Source of the DNA: CAYQDR01 sp964416315
GTDB taxonomy: Bacteria > Methylomirabilota > Methylomirabilia > Rokubacteriales > DASRDR01
Length of the DNA stretch: 13,839 bases
Direction of reading: 5' to 3'
NCBI GenBank assembly: GCA_964416315.1
Contig: CAYQDR010000124.1
Location: forward strand, 1 to 13,839
Below, one piece after another: positions 1-8,646 of this stretch. A program made the translations under genes and the position numbers. A model generated the notes under the pieces. That model was given only the letters and a program-made list of their open reading frames with translations. It searched no databases and was not told where the DNA came from. The stretch's first letter is position 1. Each line of letters opens with the position of its first letter.

Positions 1-44
1 GGCACTCCCAGCGAGGGTCCGTGCTTCGCTCGTCCCATGGTACA

Positions 45-111
45 GGGTACCCGCGTCAGAGGCGCGAAGCGCCTCCACGCGGGCACCCGCGCCGAAGCGG
101 CGCGGGTACCC
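45..111. repeat. Nested inverted-repeat / double-hairpin element downstream of ilvN
   Basis: Two adjacent hairpins lie inside a larger inverted repeat. Hairpin A (50-83) pairs CCCGCGT with ACGCGGG, then an inner 7-bp stem GAGGCGC/GCGCCTC with a GAA loop. Hairpin B (85-107) is a 10-bp stem built on CCCGCGCCG/CGGCGCGGG with an AAG loop. The outer arms GGGTACCCGCG (45-55) and CGCGGGTACCC (101-111) are a perfect 11-bp inverted repeat. No T-run follows on either strand, so a classical intrinsic terminator is unlikely. It could be a REP-like palindromic unit or an mRNA 3'-end stabiliser for the ilvBN transcript. The pairing is read directly; the role is inference. The rest of 1-181 shows no gene. 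Confidence 0.6.
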
Positions 112-181
112 GGCTCGGAGTGGAACACTTTTCCCTTGGCGGTTTGTCATCGCCTTGCGCCTCGTTTACGCAGACGCCCGG

Positions 182-769
182 CTAGTCGGCGAAGCCGACG
201 ACGCGCGGGTCCCGGCTCGAATCCTTGCTCGGCTTGCCGAGCCGCTCCTCGGCCACCCGGCGCCGGGCCGTCTTGGAACCTCGGGCGATCGCGACCTTCC
301 CCGTCCGGACCAGCTCCTGGATCCCGACCGGCCGGAGCAGCTCGATGATCGCGTCCAGCTTGGACTCGTCGCCCGTCACCTCGAGGGTGAACGTCGTCGG
401 CGTCACGTCCACGACCTTCGCCCGGAAGATGTCGGCCGTCCGCAGGATGTCGGCGCGGTGCTGCGGCTCGGCGTTCACGCGCATGAGCACGAGCTCCCGC
501 TCGACGTGGTTCTCGTGCGTCAGGTCGATCACCTTGATGACGTCGATCAGCTTGTGGAGCTGCTTGACGACCTGTTCGATGACGAACTGGTCGCCCCGCA
601 CCACGAGGGTCATCCGCGACACCGTCGGGTCGAGCGTCTCCCCGACTGAGAGCGACTCGATGTTGTACCCCCGGGCGCTGAAGAGGCCCGCCACGCGCGA
701 GAGGACCCCGAATCGGTTCTCGACGAGAACCGCGATCGTATGCTTCTGCGGCCCCTGACCGTCCTGCAC
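182..769 (-). CDS. ilvN: Acetolactate synthase small (regulatory) subunit
   Basis: Regulatory subunit of acetohydroxyacid synthase, which activates the catalytic subunit and carries valine feedback inhibition at the first shared step of valine, leucine and isoleucine synthesis; cytoplasmic. The 195-residue product has an N-terminal ACT domain (about residues 11-85) with the family signature GLFSARGYNIESL (28-40) and DPTVSRMT (47-54), followed by the small-subunit C-terminal domain (about 90-165) with HVERELVL and IFRAKVVDVTP. Gly21 and Asn36 appear to match the valine-sensing Gly14 and Asn29 of E. coli IlvH (alignment from memory), so feedback control is probably kept. The start is the GTG at 767-769, with GGGAG six bases upstream; the frame is open further upstream but there it only shadows ilvB. 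It begins 20 nt after the ilvB stop, so the two are surely cotranscribed. A charged tail of about 30 residues after 165 makes it longer than the usual 160-170. The symbol ilvH would be equally valid. Confidence 0.95.
   Translation of the reverse strand: MQDGQGPQKHTIAVLVENRFGVLSRVAGLFSARGYNIESLSVGETLDPTVSRMTLVVRGDQFVIEQVVKQLHKLIDVIKVIDLTHENHVERELVLMRVNAEPQHRADILRTADIFRAKVVDVTPTTFTLEVTGDESKLDAIIELLRPVGIQELVRTGKVAIARGSKTARRRVAEERLGKPSKDSSRDPRVVGFAD
185..199 (-). other. Small hairpin at the 3' end of ilvN
   Basis: GTCGGC and GCCGAC pair perfectly around a GAA loop, within the last codons of ilvN and next to its TAG stop at 182-184. On the transcript it would sit just before the larger hairpin pair at 45-111. 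It may contribute to mRNA 3'-end structure, or it may simply reflect GC-rich coding sequence. Confidence 0.3.
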
Positions 770-789
770 CGTTCGCTCCCGTCCTTCCG

Positions 790-2547
<1,758 letters not shown>

Positions 2548-2552
2548 GGAAG

Positions 2553-2559
2553 CTCTCCT
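2553..2559 (-). promoter_or_regulatory. Ribosome binding site deciding the ilvB start
   Basis: AGGAGAG on the minus strand sits five bases before the first ATG (2545-2547) and eleven before the second in-frame ATG, so it favours the first. Confidence 0.7.
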
Positions 2560-2592
2560 GACACCCGCGTCGTGGTCATGACGATGAAGCCC

Positions 2593-3477
2593 TCACAGCA
2601 GCCCGGCCGTGGCCAGGATTTCCTTGATCTCCTCGACCGCGTCCCCGTCGGGGACCGGCAGCGGCCCCCGCGTCGGCCCCCCGTACCCCCCGACGAGGTC
2701 CAGCGCGGCCTTGAGACCGCCGATCCCGTAGCGGCCCGTGATCCCCGTCGCCAGGGGGCTCAGCCGCACGGCGACTTCTCGCGCCTCCGCCCACCGCCCC
2801 GCCTGGGCGAGGCTCCAGATCTCGCAGCACTCGCGCGGCGCGACGTTCGCGACCGCCAGCACCCCGCCCGCCGCCCCGATGACGAGGGCCGGCAGGAACG
2901 CGACCGGCGACCCCACCAGCACCTGGAAGGACTTGGGGGTCAGCCGCATGATCTCCGCCGCCTGGGGCACGTTGCCCGAGCTGTCCTTGATCCCCCGGAC
3001 GTTCGGGTGCTCGGCCAGCCGCGCCACGGTCTCCGGCTCCAGGTTGACGCCGGTGTTAGCCGGGAAGTTGTAGAGCAGGATCGGGATCGGCGAGGCGTCG
3101 GCGATCGCCCGGAAGTGGCGGACGAGCACGGGTGGCTTGAGCATCGCCTTGTAGTAGCTCGGCGTGATGACGATCGCCGCGTCCGCCCCCAGTTCGGCGG
3201 CCCGCCGCGTGAGGCGGATGGCCGCCGGCGTGGATTCCCCGCCCGTCCCGCCCACCAGGAGCCGCGACCGGGGTGTCGCCTCGCGCGCCGTCGCGAAGAC
3301 GCGCTCCTTCTCCGTCTCCGAGAGCAACGGAAACTCCCCGGTCGAGCCGAGCACGACGTAGGCGGTCAGCGGATGCGCGTTCAGCCGGGCGAGGTTCGCC
3401 GCGAGCTTGTCGTGGGCGACCCCGTCGCCGCGGAACGGCGTGAGGACCGGAACGGACACGCCCTCGAAGCTCGTCAT
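2593..3477 (-). CDS. DHDPS-family aldolase, 4-hydroxy-2-oxoglutarate aldolase-like
   Basis: A class I (Schiff-base) TIM-barrel lyase of the dihydrodipicolinate synthase / N-acetylneuraminate lyase family, 294 residues, the normal length. Visible motifs: GSTGEFP (44-50) in the place of the family GTTGE, Tyr136 in LLYNFPANTG, and the Schiff-base Lys164 in GIKDSSGN. The text around these (GSTGEFP, PANTG, FQVLVGS, GGVLAVANV, RYGIGGLK, GYYGG-like GYGGP) resembles human HOGA1 more than E. coli DapA as I recall those sequences. It may therefore split 4-hydroxy-2-oxoglutarate to pyruvate and glyoxylate, or act on a related 2-oxo acid; a true DapA role in lysine synthesis is less likely but not excluded. 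The ATG overlaps the ppdK stop as ATGA, with GGGAG six bases upstream, which points to translational coupling. Its position between dikinase and acetolactate synthase fits a pyruvate-producing role. Confidence 0.88.
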   Translation of the reverse strand: MTSFEGVSVPVLTPFRGDGVAHDKLAANLARLNAHPLTAYVVLGSTGEFPLLSETEKERVFATAREATPRSRLLVGGTGGESTPAAIRLTRRAAELGADAAIVITPSYYKAMLKPPVLVRHFRAIADASPIPILLYNFPANTGVNLEPETVARLAEHPNVRGIKDSSGNVPQAAEIMRLTPKSFQVLVGSPVAFLPALVIGAAGGVLAVANVAPRECCEIWSLAQAGRWAEAREVAVRLSPLATGITGRYGIGGLKAALDLVGGYGGPTRGPLPVPDGDAVEEIKEILATAGLL

Positions 3478-6203
3478 CCGTCGCTCCCGCGCTCCTTGAT
3501 CCGGGCCTGCGCGGCCGCGAGCCGGGCCGTCGGGATCTGGAACGGCGAGCACGAGACGTAGGTCATCCCGACCCGGTGGCAGAACTCCACCGAGGACGGC
3601 TCGCCGCCGTGCTCCCCGCAAATCCCCACCTTGAGATCGGACCGGGTCTGGCGGCCGCGCTCGATCCCCGTCCGGATCAGCTCCCCCACGCCTTCCTGGT
3701 CCAGGACCCGGAAGGGGTCCCGCGGGAGCAGCTCCCGCTCGAGGTAGAGCGGCAGGAACTTCCCCACGTCGTCGCGGCTGTACCCGTACGTCAGCTGGGT
3801 GAGGTCGTTCGTCCCGAACGAGAAGAACTCCGCGTCCCGCGCGATCTGATCGGCCACGAGCGCGGCCCGCGGAACCTCGATCATCGTCCCGACGGTGTAC
3901 GCCACGCGCACCCCGGCCTCCGCCAGCACCGCCTCGGCCGTCCGCACGGCCATCTCCCGGGTGAGCCGCATCTCCCCGATCGTGCCGGTGAGCGGGATCA
4001 TGACCTCAGGCTCCACGGCGACGCCTTCCCTGACCAGCAACGCGGCCGCCTCGAAGATGGCGCGCACCTGCATCTCGTAGATCTCGGGGTACGTGATCCC
4101 GAGCCGGCAGCCCCGGTGCCCGAGCATCGGGTTGGCCTCCTGGAGGCTCCGCACCTTCTCGAGAATCATCTCCAGCTCGGCGATCCGCTGGCGGTCCTTC
4201 CGGGTCTTGGCCCGCAGCGCGGCCAGCTCCTTGCCAATCTCGCGCTCCTTGGGGAGGAACTCGTGGAGCGGCGGGTCGAGGAGCCGGATGGTCACCGGGC
4301 GGCCGTGCATCGCCCGGAAGATCCCGATGAAGTCCTCGCGCTGCATGGGCAGGAGCTTCTCGAGCGCGCGGAGCCGCGCCTCCCGGTCCCGCGCCAGGAT
4401 CATTTCCCGCACGATCGGGATACGCGCCTCGGGCTTGAAGAACATGTGCTCCGTCCGGCAGAGCCCGATCCCCTCGGCCCCGAAGGCCAGCGCCGTGGCG
4501 GCGTCGGTGGGGGTGTCCGCGTTGGCGCGGACCCCCAGGCGCCGGGCCTCGTCGGCCCACTGCATGATCGCGCCGAAGTACTGGAAGAGCGGCGAGGCCT
4601 CGGCGGTGAGGCTCTTCTCGAGCAGGACCTGGACGACCTCCGACGGCTTGGTCGGCACTGCCCCGAGGACGACCTCCCCCGTCTCGCCGTCGAGCGACAG
4701 CACGTCGCCCTGGCGGACGACCACGTCGCGCCGGCGGAACTCCAGCGCGTCCTCGTCCACCGTGATGTCGCCGCAACCGACGACACACGTCTTCCCCATG
4801 CCCCGCCCGACGACCGCGGCATGGGACGTGAGCCCGCCGCGCGAGGTCAGGATGCCCTGCGCGGCGTACATCCCCGCGACGTCCTCGGGCGAGGTCTCGG
4901 TCCGGATCAGGATGACCTTCTCGCCCCGCTCGGCCCACTCCTCCGCGTCGTCGGCGCTGAACACCACCCGGCCCACGGACGCCCCCGGCGCCGCCGGCAG
5001 CCCCTTGGCGATGAGGCGGCCCTCCGCGATGGCGCGGGCCTTCGCCGCCTGGTCGAAGATGGGGTGGAGCAGCCGGTCGAGCTGGTCGGGGTCCACGCGG
5101 AGCAGCGCCAGGTCGCGGTCGATCAGTCCCTCGGAGACCATGTCCACGGCGATCCGGACCGCGGCCGCGGCGGTGCGCTTGCCCGAGCGGTTCTGCAGGA
5201 GGTAGAGCGTGCCCTCCTGCACCGTGAACTCGATGTCGAGCATGTCGCGGTAGTGGCGCTCGAGCCCCTGGTACGTCGCCTCGAGCTCCTGGTAGACGCC
5301 GGGCATCCGGTCGCGCAGCGCCGTGATGGGCTGCGGCGTCCGGGTCCCCGCGACCACGTCTTCGCCCTGCGCGTTCGGGAGGAACTCCCCGAAGAACCGC
5401 CGCTCCCCGCTCGAGGGGTCGCGCGTGAAGGCCACCCCCGTCCCGGAGGTCTCGCCCAGGTTCCCAAAGACCATGGCCTGGATGGTCACCGCGGTTCCCC
5501 AATCGTTCGGGACGGCGTGGATCCGCCGGTAGTCCTCGGCCTTCTTCGAGAACCACGAGTCGAAGACCGCGTGGACCGCGAGGGTGAGCTGGACCATCGG
5601 GTCCTGGGGGAACGGCTCGCCCGCCTCCTCGTAAAGGCCCTTGTAGCCGGACACGAGCCCCCGGAGCGCGGGCACGGCGAGGTCGGCGTCGGTCCGGGCG
5701 CCGGTCCGCGTCTTCGCGACCTGGAGGAGCTCCTCGAAGCGCCTCCGCTCGATCCCGAGCACGACGTCCCCGAACATCGTGAGGAAGCGCCGGTAGCAGT
5801 CCCAGGCGAAGCGCTCGTTGCCCGTGCGCTGGGCGAGCCCTTCCACGGCTTTGTCGTTCAGGCCGAGATTCAGCACGGTTTCCATCATGCCGGGCATGGA
5901 GACGCGCGCCCCCGACCGCACGGAGACGAGAAGCGGCCGCTCCGCATCGCCCAGGCGGCGTTCGAGCAGCGCTTCCAGCCGGCCCAAGTGCTCGCGCACC
6001 TCCTCCCAGAGTCCCCGGGGATCCCGTCGACCGAGCTTGACGTACTCGCTCCAGGCCTCCGTCGTGATCGTGAACCCCGGCGGGACGCGGATGCCGAGGT
6101 TCGTCATCTCCGCCAGCTCGGCCCCCTTGCCGCCGAGCAGCGTGCGGAGCTGGCTCGATCCCTCGGCCTTGCCGCCCCCGAAAAAGTAAACGAGCTTCCT
6201 CAT
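3474..6203 (-). CDS. ppdK: Pyruvate, phosphate dikinase
   Basis: Interconverts pyruvate + ATP + phosphate with PEP + AMP + pyrophosphate; in a heterotroph it can supply PEP for gluconeogenesis or run glycolytically with pyrophosphate. The 909-residue product matches the family length (about 870-910). Domains in order: ATP-grasp nucleotide domain (about 1-350, with LLGGKGAELAEM and SVRSGARVSMPGMMETVLN); phosphohistidine swivel domain (about 395-515) with GGLTSHAAVVGRG, catalytic His461 and the adjacent Thr459 that a PPDK regulatory protein targets in plants and bacteria; PEP/pyruvate TIM barrel (about 530-905) with GLCRTEHMFF, SFGTNDLTQLTYG and catalytic Cys862 in ICGEHGG. All key residues are present. 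The start is the ATG at 6201-6203 (MRKLVYFFGGGKAEG), matching known PPDK N-termini. An upstream TTG in frame at 6282-6284 coincides with the -35 box and is rejected. The ribosome site is weak (GAG-rich only). The stop overlaps the aldolase start. Confidence 0.96.
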   Translation of the reverse strand: MRKLVYFFGGGKAEGSSQLRTLLGGKGAELAEMTNLGIRVPPGFTITTEAWSEYVKLGRRDPRGLWEEVREHLGRLEALLERRLGDAERPLLVSVRSGARVSMPGMMETVLNLGLNDKAVEGLAQRTGNERFAWDCYRRFLTMFGDVVLGIERRRFEELLQVAKTRTGARTDADLAVPALRGLVSGYKGLYEEAGEPFPQDPMVQLTLAVHAVFDSWFSKKAEDYRRIHAVPNDWGTAVTIQAMVFGNLGETSGTGVAFTRDPSSGERRFFGEFLPNAQGEDVVAGTRTPQPITALRDRMPGVYQELEATYQGLERHYRDMLDIEFTVQEGTLYLLQNRSGKRTAAAAVRIAVDMVSEGLIDRDLALLRVDPDQLDRLLHPIFDQAAKARAIAEGRLIAKGLPAAPGASVGRVVFSADDAEEWAERGEKVILIRTETSPEDVAGMYAAQGILTSRGGLTSHAAVVGRGMGKTCVVGCGDITVDEDALEFRRRDVVVRQGDVLSLDGETGEVVLGAVPTKPSEVVQVLLEKSLTAEASPLFQYFGAIMQWADEARRLGVRANADTPTDAATALAFGAEGIGLCRTEHMFFKPEARIPIVREMILARDREARLRALEKLLPMQREDFIGIFRAMHGRPVTIRLLDPPLHEFLPKEREIGKELAALRAKTRKDRQRIAELEMILEKVRSLQEANPMLGHRGCRLGITYPEIYEMQVRAIFEAAALLVREGVAVEPEVMIPLTGTIGEMRLTREMAVRTAEAVLAEAGVRVAYTVGTMIEVPRAALVADQIARDAEFFSFGTNDLTQLTYGYSRDDVGKFLPLYLERELLPRDPFRVLDQEGVGELIRTGIERGRQTRSDLKVGICGEHGGEPSSVEFCHRVGMTYVSCSPFQIPTARLAAAQARIKERGSDG

Positions 6204-6255
6204 TTGTCTCGGCTCACGCCCAGACGGGTCCCGGCCCCGGGTGAAAAGTTCCCCC

Positions 6256-6284
6256 ACACTAGCAGCCAAACCCCCTTGTGTCAA
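6256..6284 (-). promoter_or_regulatory. Sigma70-type promoter for ppdK-aldolase-ilvBN
   Basis: On the minus strand TTGACA (6279-6284) is followed by an exact 17-bp spacer and TAGTGT (6256-6261). The last spacer bases are TGC, giving an extended -10 (TGnTA). Predicted start of transcription is near 6249, leaving a leader of about 45 nt before the ppdK ATG. The region is locally less GC-rich than its surroundings. A palindrome CCTTG-ACA-CAAGG (about 6274-6286) covers the -35 box and could be an operator, perhaps for the neighbouring GntR protein. The boxes are read directly; activity and operator role are inferred. Confidence 0.65.
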
Positions 6285-6293
6285 GGCGAAATC

Positions 6294-6308
6294 GGCCGCG
6301 CGCCGGCC
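6294..6308 (-). terminator. Possible weak terminator after gntR
   Basis: A short stem GGCCG/CGGCC with a 5-nt loop, followed on the minus strand by GATTTC. The U-run is only three bases, so it is a weak candidate. It lies just upstream of the ppdK promoter, where the gntR transcript might end. Confidence 0.25.
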
Positions 6309-6353
6309 TTGCGGTGCGGCTCCCGCGCGTGCGAAGCCTGCGGCGCCGCCGCG

Positions 6354-6431
6354 TCAGGTGACTCGGGGATCCAGGGCGTCGTGGAGTCGGTCGCCGACCA
6401 GGTTGATCGCGAGAACCGTCAGGAGGACCGG
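6354..6431 (-). pseudogene. C-terminal relic of a DppC/OppC-type ABC permease
   Basis: A frame ending in TGA at 6354-6356 reads VLLTVLAINLVGDRLHD and then ALDPRVT-stop. The hydrophobic stretch followed by NLVGDxLxDALDPR is the typical extreme C-terminus of dipeptide/oligopeptide ABC permeases of the DppC class. The frame has no start codon and is closed upstream by a stop at 6477-6479; upstream of about 6431 the reading turns Arg-rich and unlike a permease. Only about 26 codons remain. Its first bases overlap the end of the gntR frame. The likely history is a deletion that removed most of a peptide or nickel transporter gene and joined its tail to the regulator. The motif is seen; the deletion is inferred. 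Confidence 0.7.
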
Positions 6432-7180
6432 GCGCGACGGCTCGGGCCTTCGGCCTCCGCGACGTCGCTCCCTTCTTCACGCGCGCGCCCCATCACGAGC
6501 GCCTCGACCGCGACCAGGTGGTCCAGCATCGCCTGGCGCGCGGCCTCCGCGTCCCGCGACTGGATCGCCGCCAGGACGCGCCGGTGGTCCTGGTGCGAAC
6601 GCTGGGGCCGGCCCGGCGTCTGGAGCGACTCGTCGCGGCTCTGGGCGAGCAGGTCCATCAGGGCGGTGACGATCCGGGTGATGGCGCGGTTGTGGGCCGA
6701 GTGCGCGATCGTCGTGTGGAACGCCGCGTCCTGGGCGAGCCCCGTCCCGCCCGCCGCCACCTCGCGCGCCTGGGCGTCCAGGATGCGGCCCAGCTCGGCG
6801 ATGGCCTCGTCGCTCGCCCGGCGCGCCGCGAGCGCCGCGATCGGGGGCTCGAGCAGCCGGCGGGCCTCGTAGAGCTCCGCGATGGCCTCGCGCTGCGTCA
6901 GGATCACGAGCGCCAGCGGCTCGACGAGCGCCTCGACCGAAATCTCGCGGACGAAGGTCCCTTCCCCCGGGCGGATCTCGATGAGCCCCGTGCTCTCCAG
7001 CGCGCGGAGCGCCTCGCGGACGGACGTCCGGCTCACGCGGAACCGCTCCGCGAGGTCGCGCTCGGGGGGCAGCCGGTCCCCGGACTTGAGCTGGCCGTCC
7101 GCGATGAGCGCGCGGATCTGCCGGACGATCTCCTCGTAGATGCGGGTGCTCTTGATCGGCTCGAGGGTGGGCCAGCTCAT
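6419..7180 (-). CDS. GntR-family (FadR/FCD subfamily) transcriptional regulator
   Basis: A one-component DNA-binding regulator, 253 residues. The N-terminal winged helix (about 10-78) shows GDRLPPERDLAERFRVSRTSVREALRALESTGLIEIRPGEGTFV in sequence (35-77). The C-terminal all-helical FCD ligand domain (about 98-225) has the metal/ligand-site pattern DAAFHTTIAHSAHN (Asp151, His155), His199 and His221. FCD regulators typically sense small carboxylates such as lactate, pyruvate, glycolate or dicarboxylates and often repress adjacent transport and catabolic genes. That fits its place behind the carboxylate transporters and ahead of the pyruvate-metabolising operon. The ATG at 7178-7180 has GAGG five bases upstream. 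The tail after about 230 is Arg/Glu/Ser-rich and unlike a normal FCD ending; it runs into the permease relic, so the 3' end may have been rewritten by a deletion junction. The ligand is not predictable. Confidence 0.92.
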   Translation of the reverse strand: MSWPTLEPIKSTRIYEEIVRQIRALIADGQLKSGDRLPPERDLAERFRVSRTSVREALRALESTGLIEIRPGEGTFVREISVEALVEPLALVILTQREAIAELYEARRLLEPPIAALAARRASDEAIAELGRILDAQAREVAAGGTGLAQDAAFHTTIAHSAHNRAITRIVTALMDLLAQSRDESLQTPGRPQRSHQDHRRVLAAIQSRDAEAARQAMLDHLVAVEALVMGRAREEGSDVAEAEGPSRRARSS

Positions 7181-7184
7181 GCGC

Positions 7185-7198
7185 GCCTCACAAGAGGC
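7185..7198 (-). promoter_or_regulatory. Palindrome overlapping the gntR ribosome site
   Basis: GCCTC and GAGGC form a 5-bp inverted repeat around a 4-nt centre, TTGT on the minus strand. The right arm contains the GAGG Shine-Dalgarno of gntR, so in RNA it would hide the ribosome site, and in DNA it could be an autoregulatory operator. The arms are short. Confidence 0.35.
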
Positions 7199-7225
7199 TA
7201 CCGCAACTCACCCGCGAAGCCAAAC

Positions 7226-7242
7226 TCCGCCGTGGCGGCGGA
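7226..7242 (-). terminator. Hairpin between permease gene and gntR, possible attenuator
   Basis: A 6-bp stem TCCGCC/GGCGGA with a 5-nt loop. On the minus strand it is followed by GTTTGG, a short U-run only. It lies 11 nt after the permease stop and 45 nt before the gntR start, and could partly uncouple gntR expression from the operon. Confidence 0.3.
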
Positions 7243-7253
7243 ACCCCTCGGCC

Positions 7254-8603
7254 TCATCGCGCGTACGGCCAGACCCAGATCAGCATGCCCAACACGTAGC
7301 AGACCCCGCTGGCCACCAGGGTGAACGGCACGCTCCAGGCGAGGAACTCGCCCAGGGGGACCTTCCGCTTCTCCTCCCGCTCGCAGATGTTCAGGGCGGC
7401 GTAGAGGGCCGGGGCGCCGGCCACCGTGAGGTTGCTCCCGAGCGTGCCGGACCAGACCAGCATCCACCAGAGCGGCCACGGCTCGATGCCCTGGTGGCGC
7501 AGGTCCCGGATCGTGTAAAGGAACGTGAGGATGTAGGCGTCGTGCTCGACGATCCCCACGATGGGGACCGTGACCCAGTAGAGCAGGGTCGCCCCGAGCA
7601 TGAGGTTCTGCGCGAACAGGGGCGTCAGGGCGTGGGCCAGCTTCTCGAGGATGTGCGTCTTCTCGAGCCCGCCGACCAGTGCGAACAGCGCGATGTAGAA
7701 GAAGATGGCCCGCCAGTCCAGCTCCTGGAGGATGCTCTCGAAATCCGGCTTGCGCACCCGGTCGCCGAGGACCTCGAGGAGCAAGATCAGCGCCAGGGCC
7801 CCGCTCAGCGCGATGAACCCGAGCTTGACGCCCAGGACCTCGCGGAACGCCATGGCCAGGATGGTCGCGCCGAACCCGGCGAGCACGATGAACGCGAACA
7901 GGGGATCGGCCAGGCGCGCCTCGAAAAGCGCGACGGTCCCGGGGTTGCCGGCGGCGCCGGGGGCGAGCGCTCCCGTGCCCGCCCCCCGGCCGGCGAACCG
8001 GAAGCCGTAGAGGTACATCGCGCCGAGCGTGATCAGGAAGGACACGGTGAGGATCGGGAACGAGGAGGGCCGCCCGAACTGCCAGAGGAAGTCGCGGAAC
8101 TCCGCCCCGGAGACGCTGTGGAGCATCTGCGGCGGGAGATCGCCCAGCAGCATCGCGGTGCCCATGAAGTTCGCGCTGAATCCGATCATCAGGATGAAGG
8201 GGGTGAGCGGAATGCCGAGCCGGCGGGCCAGGGGGATCGCCACGGGTGCGAACATCAGGATGACGACCACGTTGTCCACGACCATCGAGACGAACCCGGC
8301 GAGCGCGGACAGGATCATCACCAGGAGCCCCGGATGGCCGCGCGACAAGCGCAACGCCGCGGCGGACAGCCACTCCGGCACCCCCGACTTGCCGAAGTAC
8401 CCGGCGATGGTCCAGATGCTCACTAGGATCGCCATCACGTTCCAGTCCACGGACAGGAAGGCGTCGACCTCGCTCATGACGCCGGCCCACACCATCACCC
8501 CGACCCCGAGCAGGGCCGCGACCGTCCGGTCGATCACCCCCACGATCACCGCCAGGATCGTCACCGAGAAGATCGTCAGGGCCAGCCACGCTGTCGCGTC
8601 CAC
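7254..8603 (-). CDS. IT-superfamily permease (ArsB/NhaD/SLC13-like)
   Basis: A 449-residue inner-membrane secondary transporter with about 11 hydrophobic segments (for example 5-25, 28-45, 53-72, 92-125, 134-155, 183-202, 235-253, 260-280, 299-313 and several to the C-terminus). Features of the ion-transporter/CitMHS-like superfamily include the paired hairpin-type segments VSMVVDNVVVILMFAPVAIP (106-124 region) and GFSANFMGTAMLLGDLPPQ (141-159), and a second-half repeat at DWRAIFFYIALFALVGGLEKTHILE (296-320). Known relatives move arsenite, Na+/H+, dicarboxylates or citrate. The context favours an organic anion, but substrate cannot be read from sequence. The start is GTG (8601-8603) with GGAGGAGAG seven bases upstream. 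It follows the kinase-like gene by 43 nt and precedes gntR by 73 nt, in the same direction. No arsenic genes are nearby, which argues against an ArsB role. Confidence 0.82.
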   Translation of the reverse strand: MDATAWLALTIFSVTILAVIVGVIDRTVAALLGVGVMVWAGVMSEVDAFLSVDWNVMAILVSIWTIAGYFGKSGVPEWLSAAALRLSRGHPGLLVMILSALAGFVSMVVDNVVVILMFAPVAIPLARRLGIPLTPFILMIGFSANFMGTAMLLGDLPPQMLHSVSGAEFRDFLWQFGRPSSFPILTVSFLITLGAMYLYGFRFAGRGAGTGALAPGAAGNPGTVALFEARLADPLFAFIVLAGFGATILAMAFREVLGVKLGFIALSGALALILLLEVLGDRVRKPDFESILQELDWRAIFFYIALFALVGGLEKTHILEKLAHALTPLFAQNLMLGATLLYWVTVPIVGIVEHDAYILTFLYTIRDLRHQGIEPWPLWWMLVWSGTLGSNLTVAGAPALYAALNICEREEKRKVPLGEFLAWSVPFTLVASGVCYVLGMLIWVWPYAR

Positions 8604-8610
8604 CGGTCGG

Positions 8611-8619
8611 CTCTCCTCC
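8611..8619 (-). promoter_or_regulatory. Strong ribosome binding site for the GTG-started permease
   Basis: GGGAGGAGAG-like purine run on the minus strand, seven bases before the GTG at 8601-8603. It supports this non-ATG start. Confidence 0.6.
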
Positions 8620-8646
8620 CGCGTCAGGCGTGCGTGGTCGTCCGCG

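Noticed and set aside
45..111. Intrinsic terminator for ilvBN
   Set aside because: Stems are strong, but no U-run follows on either strand; kept as a repeat element instead.
6204..6284. TTG start extending PPDK by 27 residues
   Set aside because: That TTG is the -35 box of a good promoter; the ATG at 6201-6203 matches PPDK N-termini.
3576..6872. A very long plus-strand open frame of 1098 residues
   Set aside because: It is antisense to ppdK, with His/Arg/Pro/Gly-rich composition typical of GC-rich shadow frames and no recognisable domain.
7254..8603. Annotation as arsenite pump ArsB
   Set aside because: No arsenic resistance genes nearby and only superfamily-level resemblance; substrate left open.
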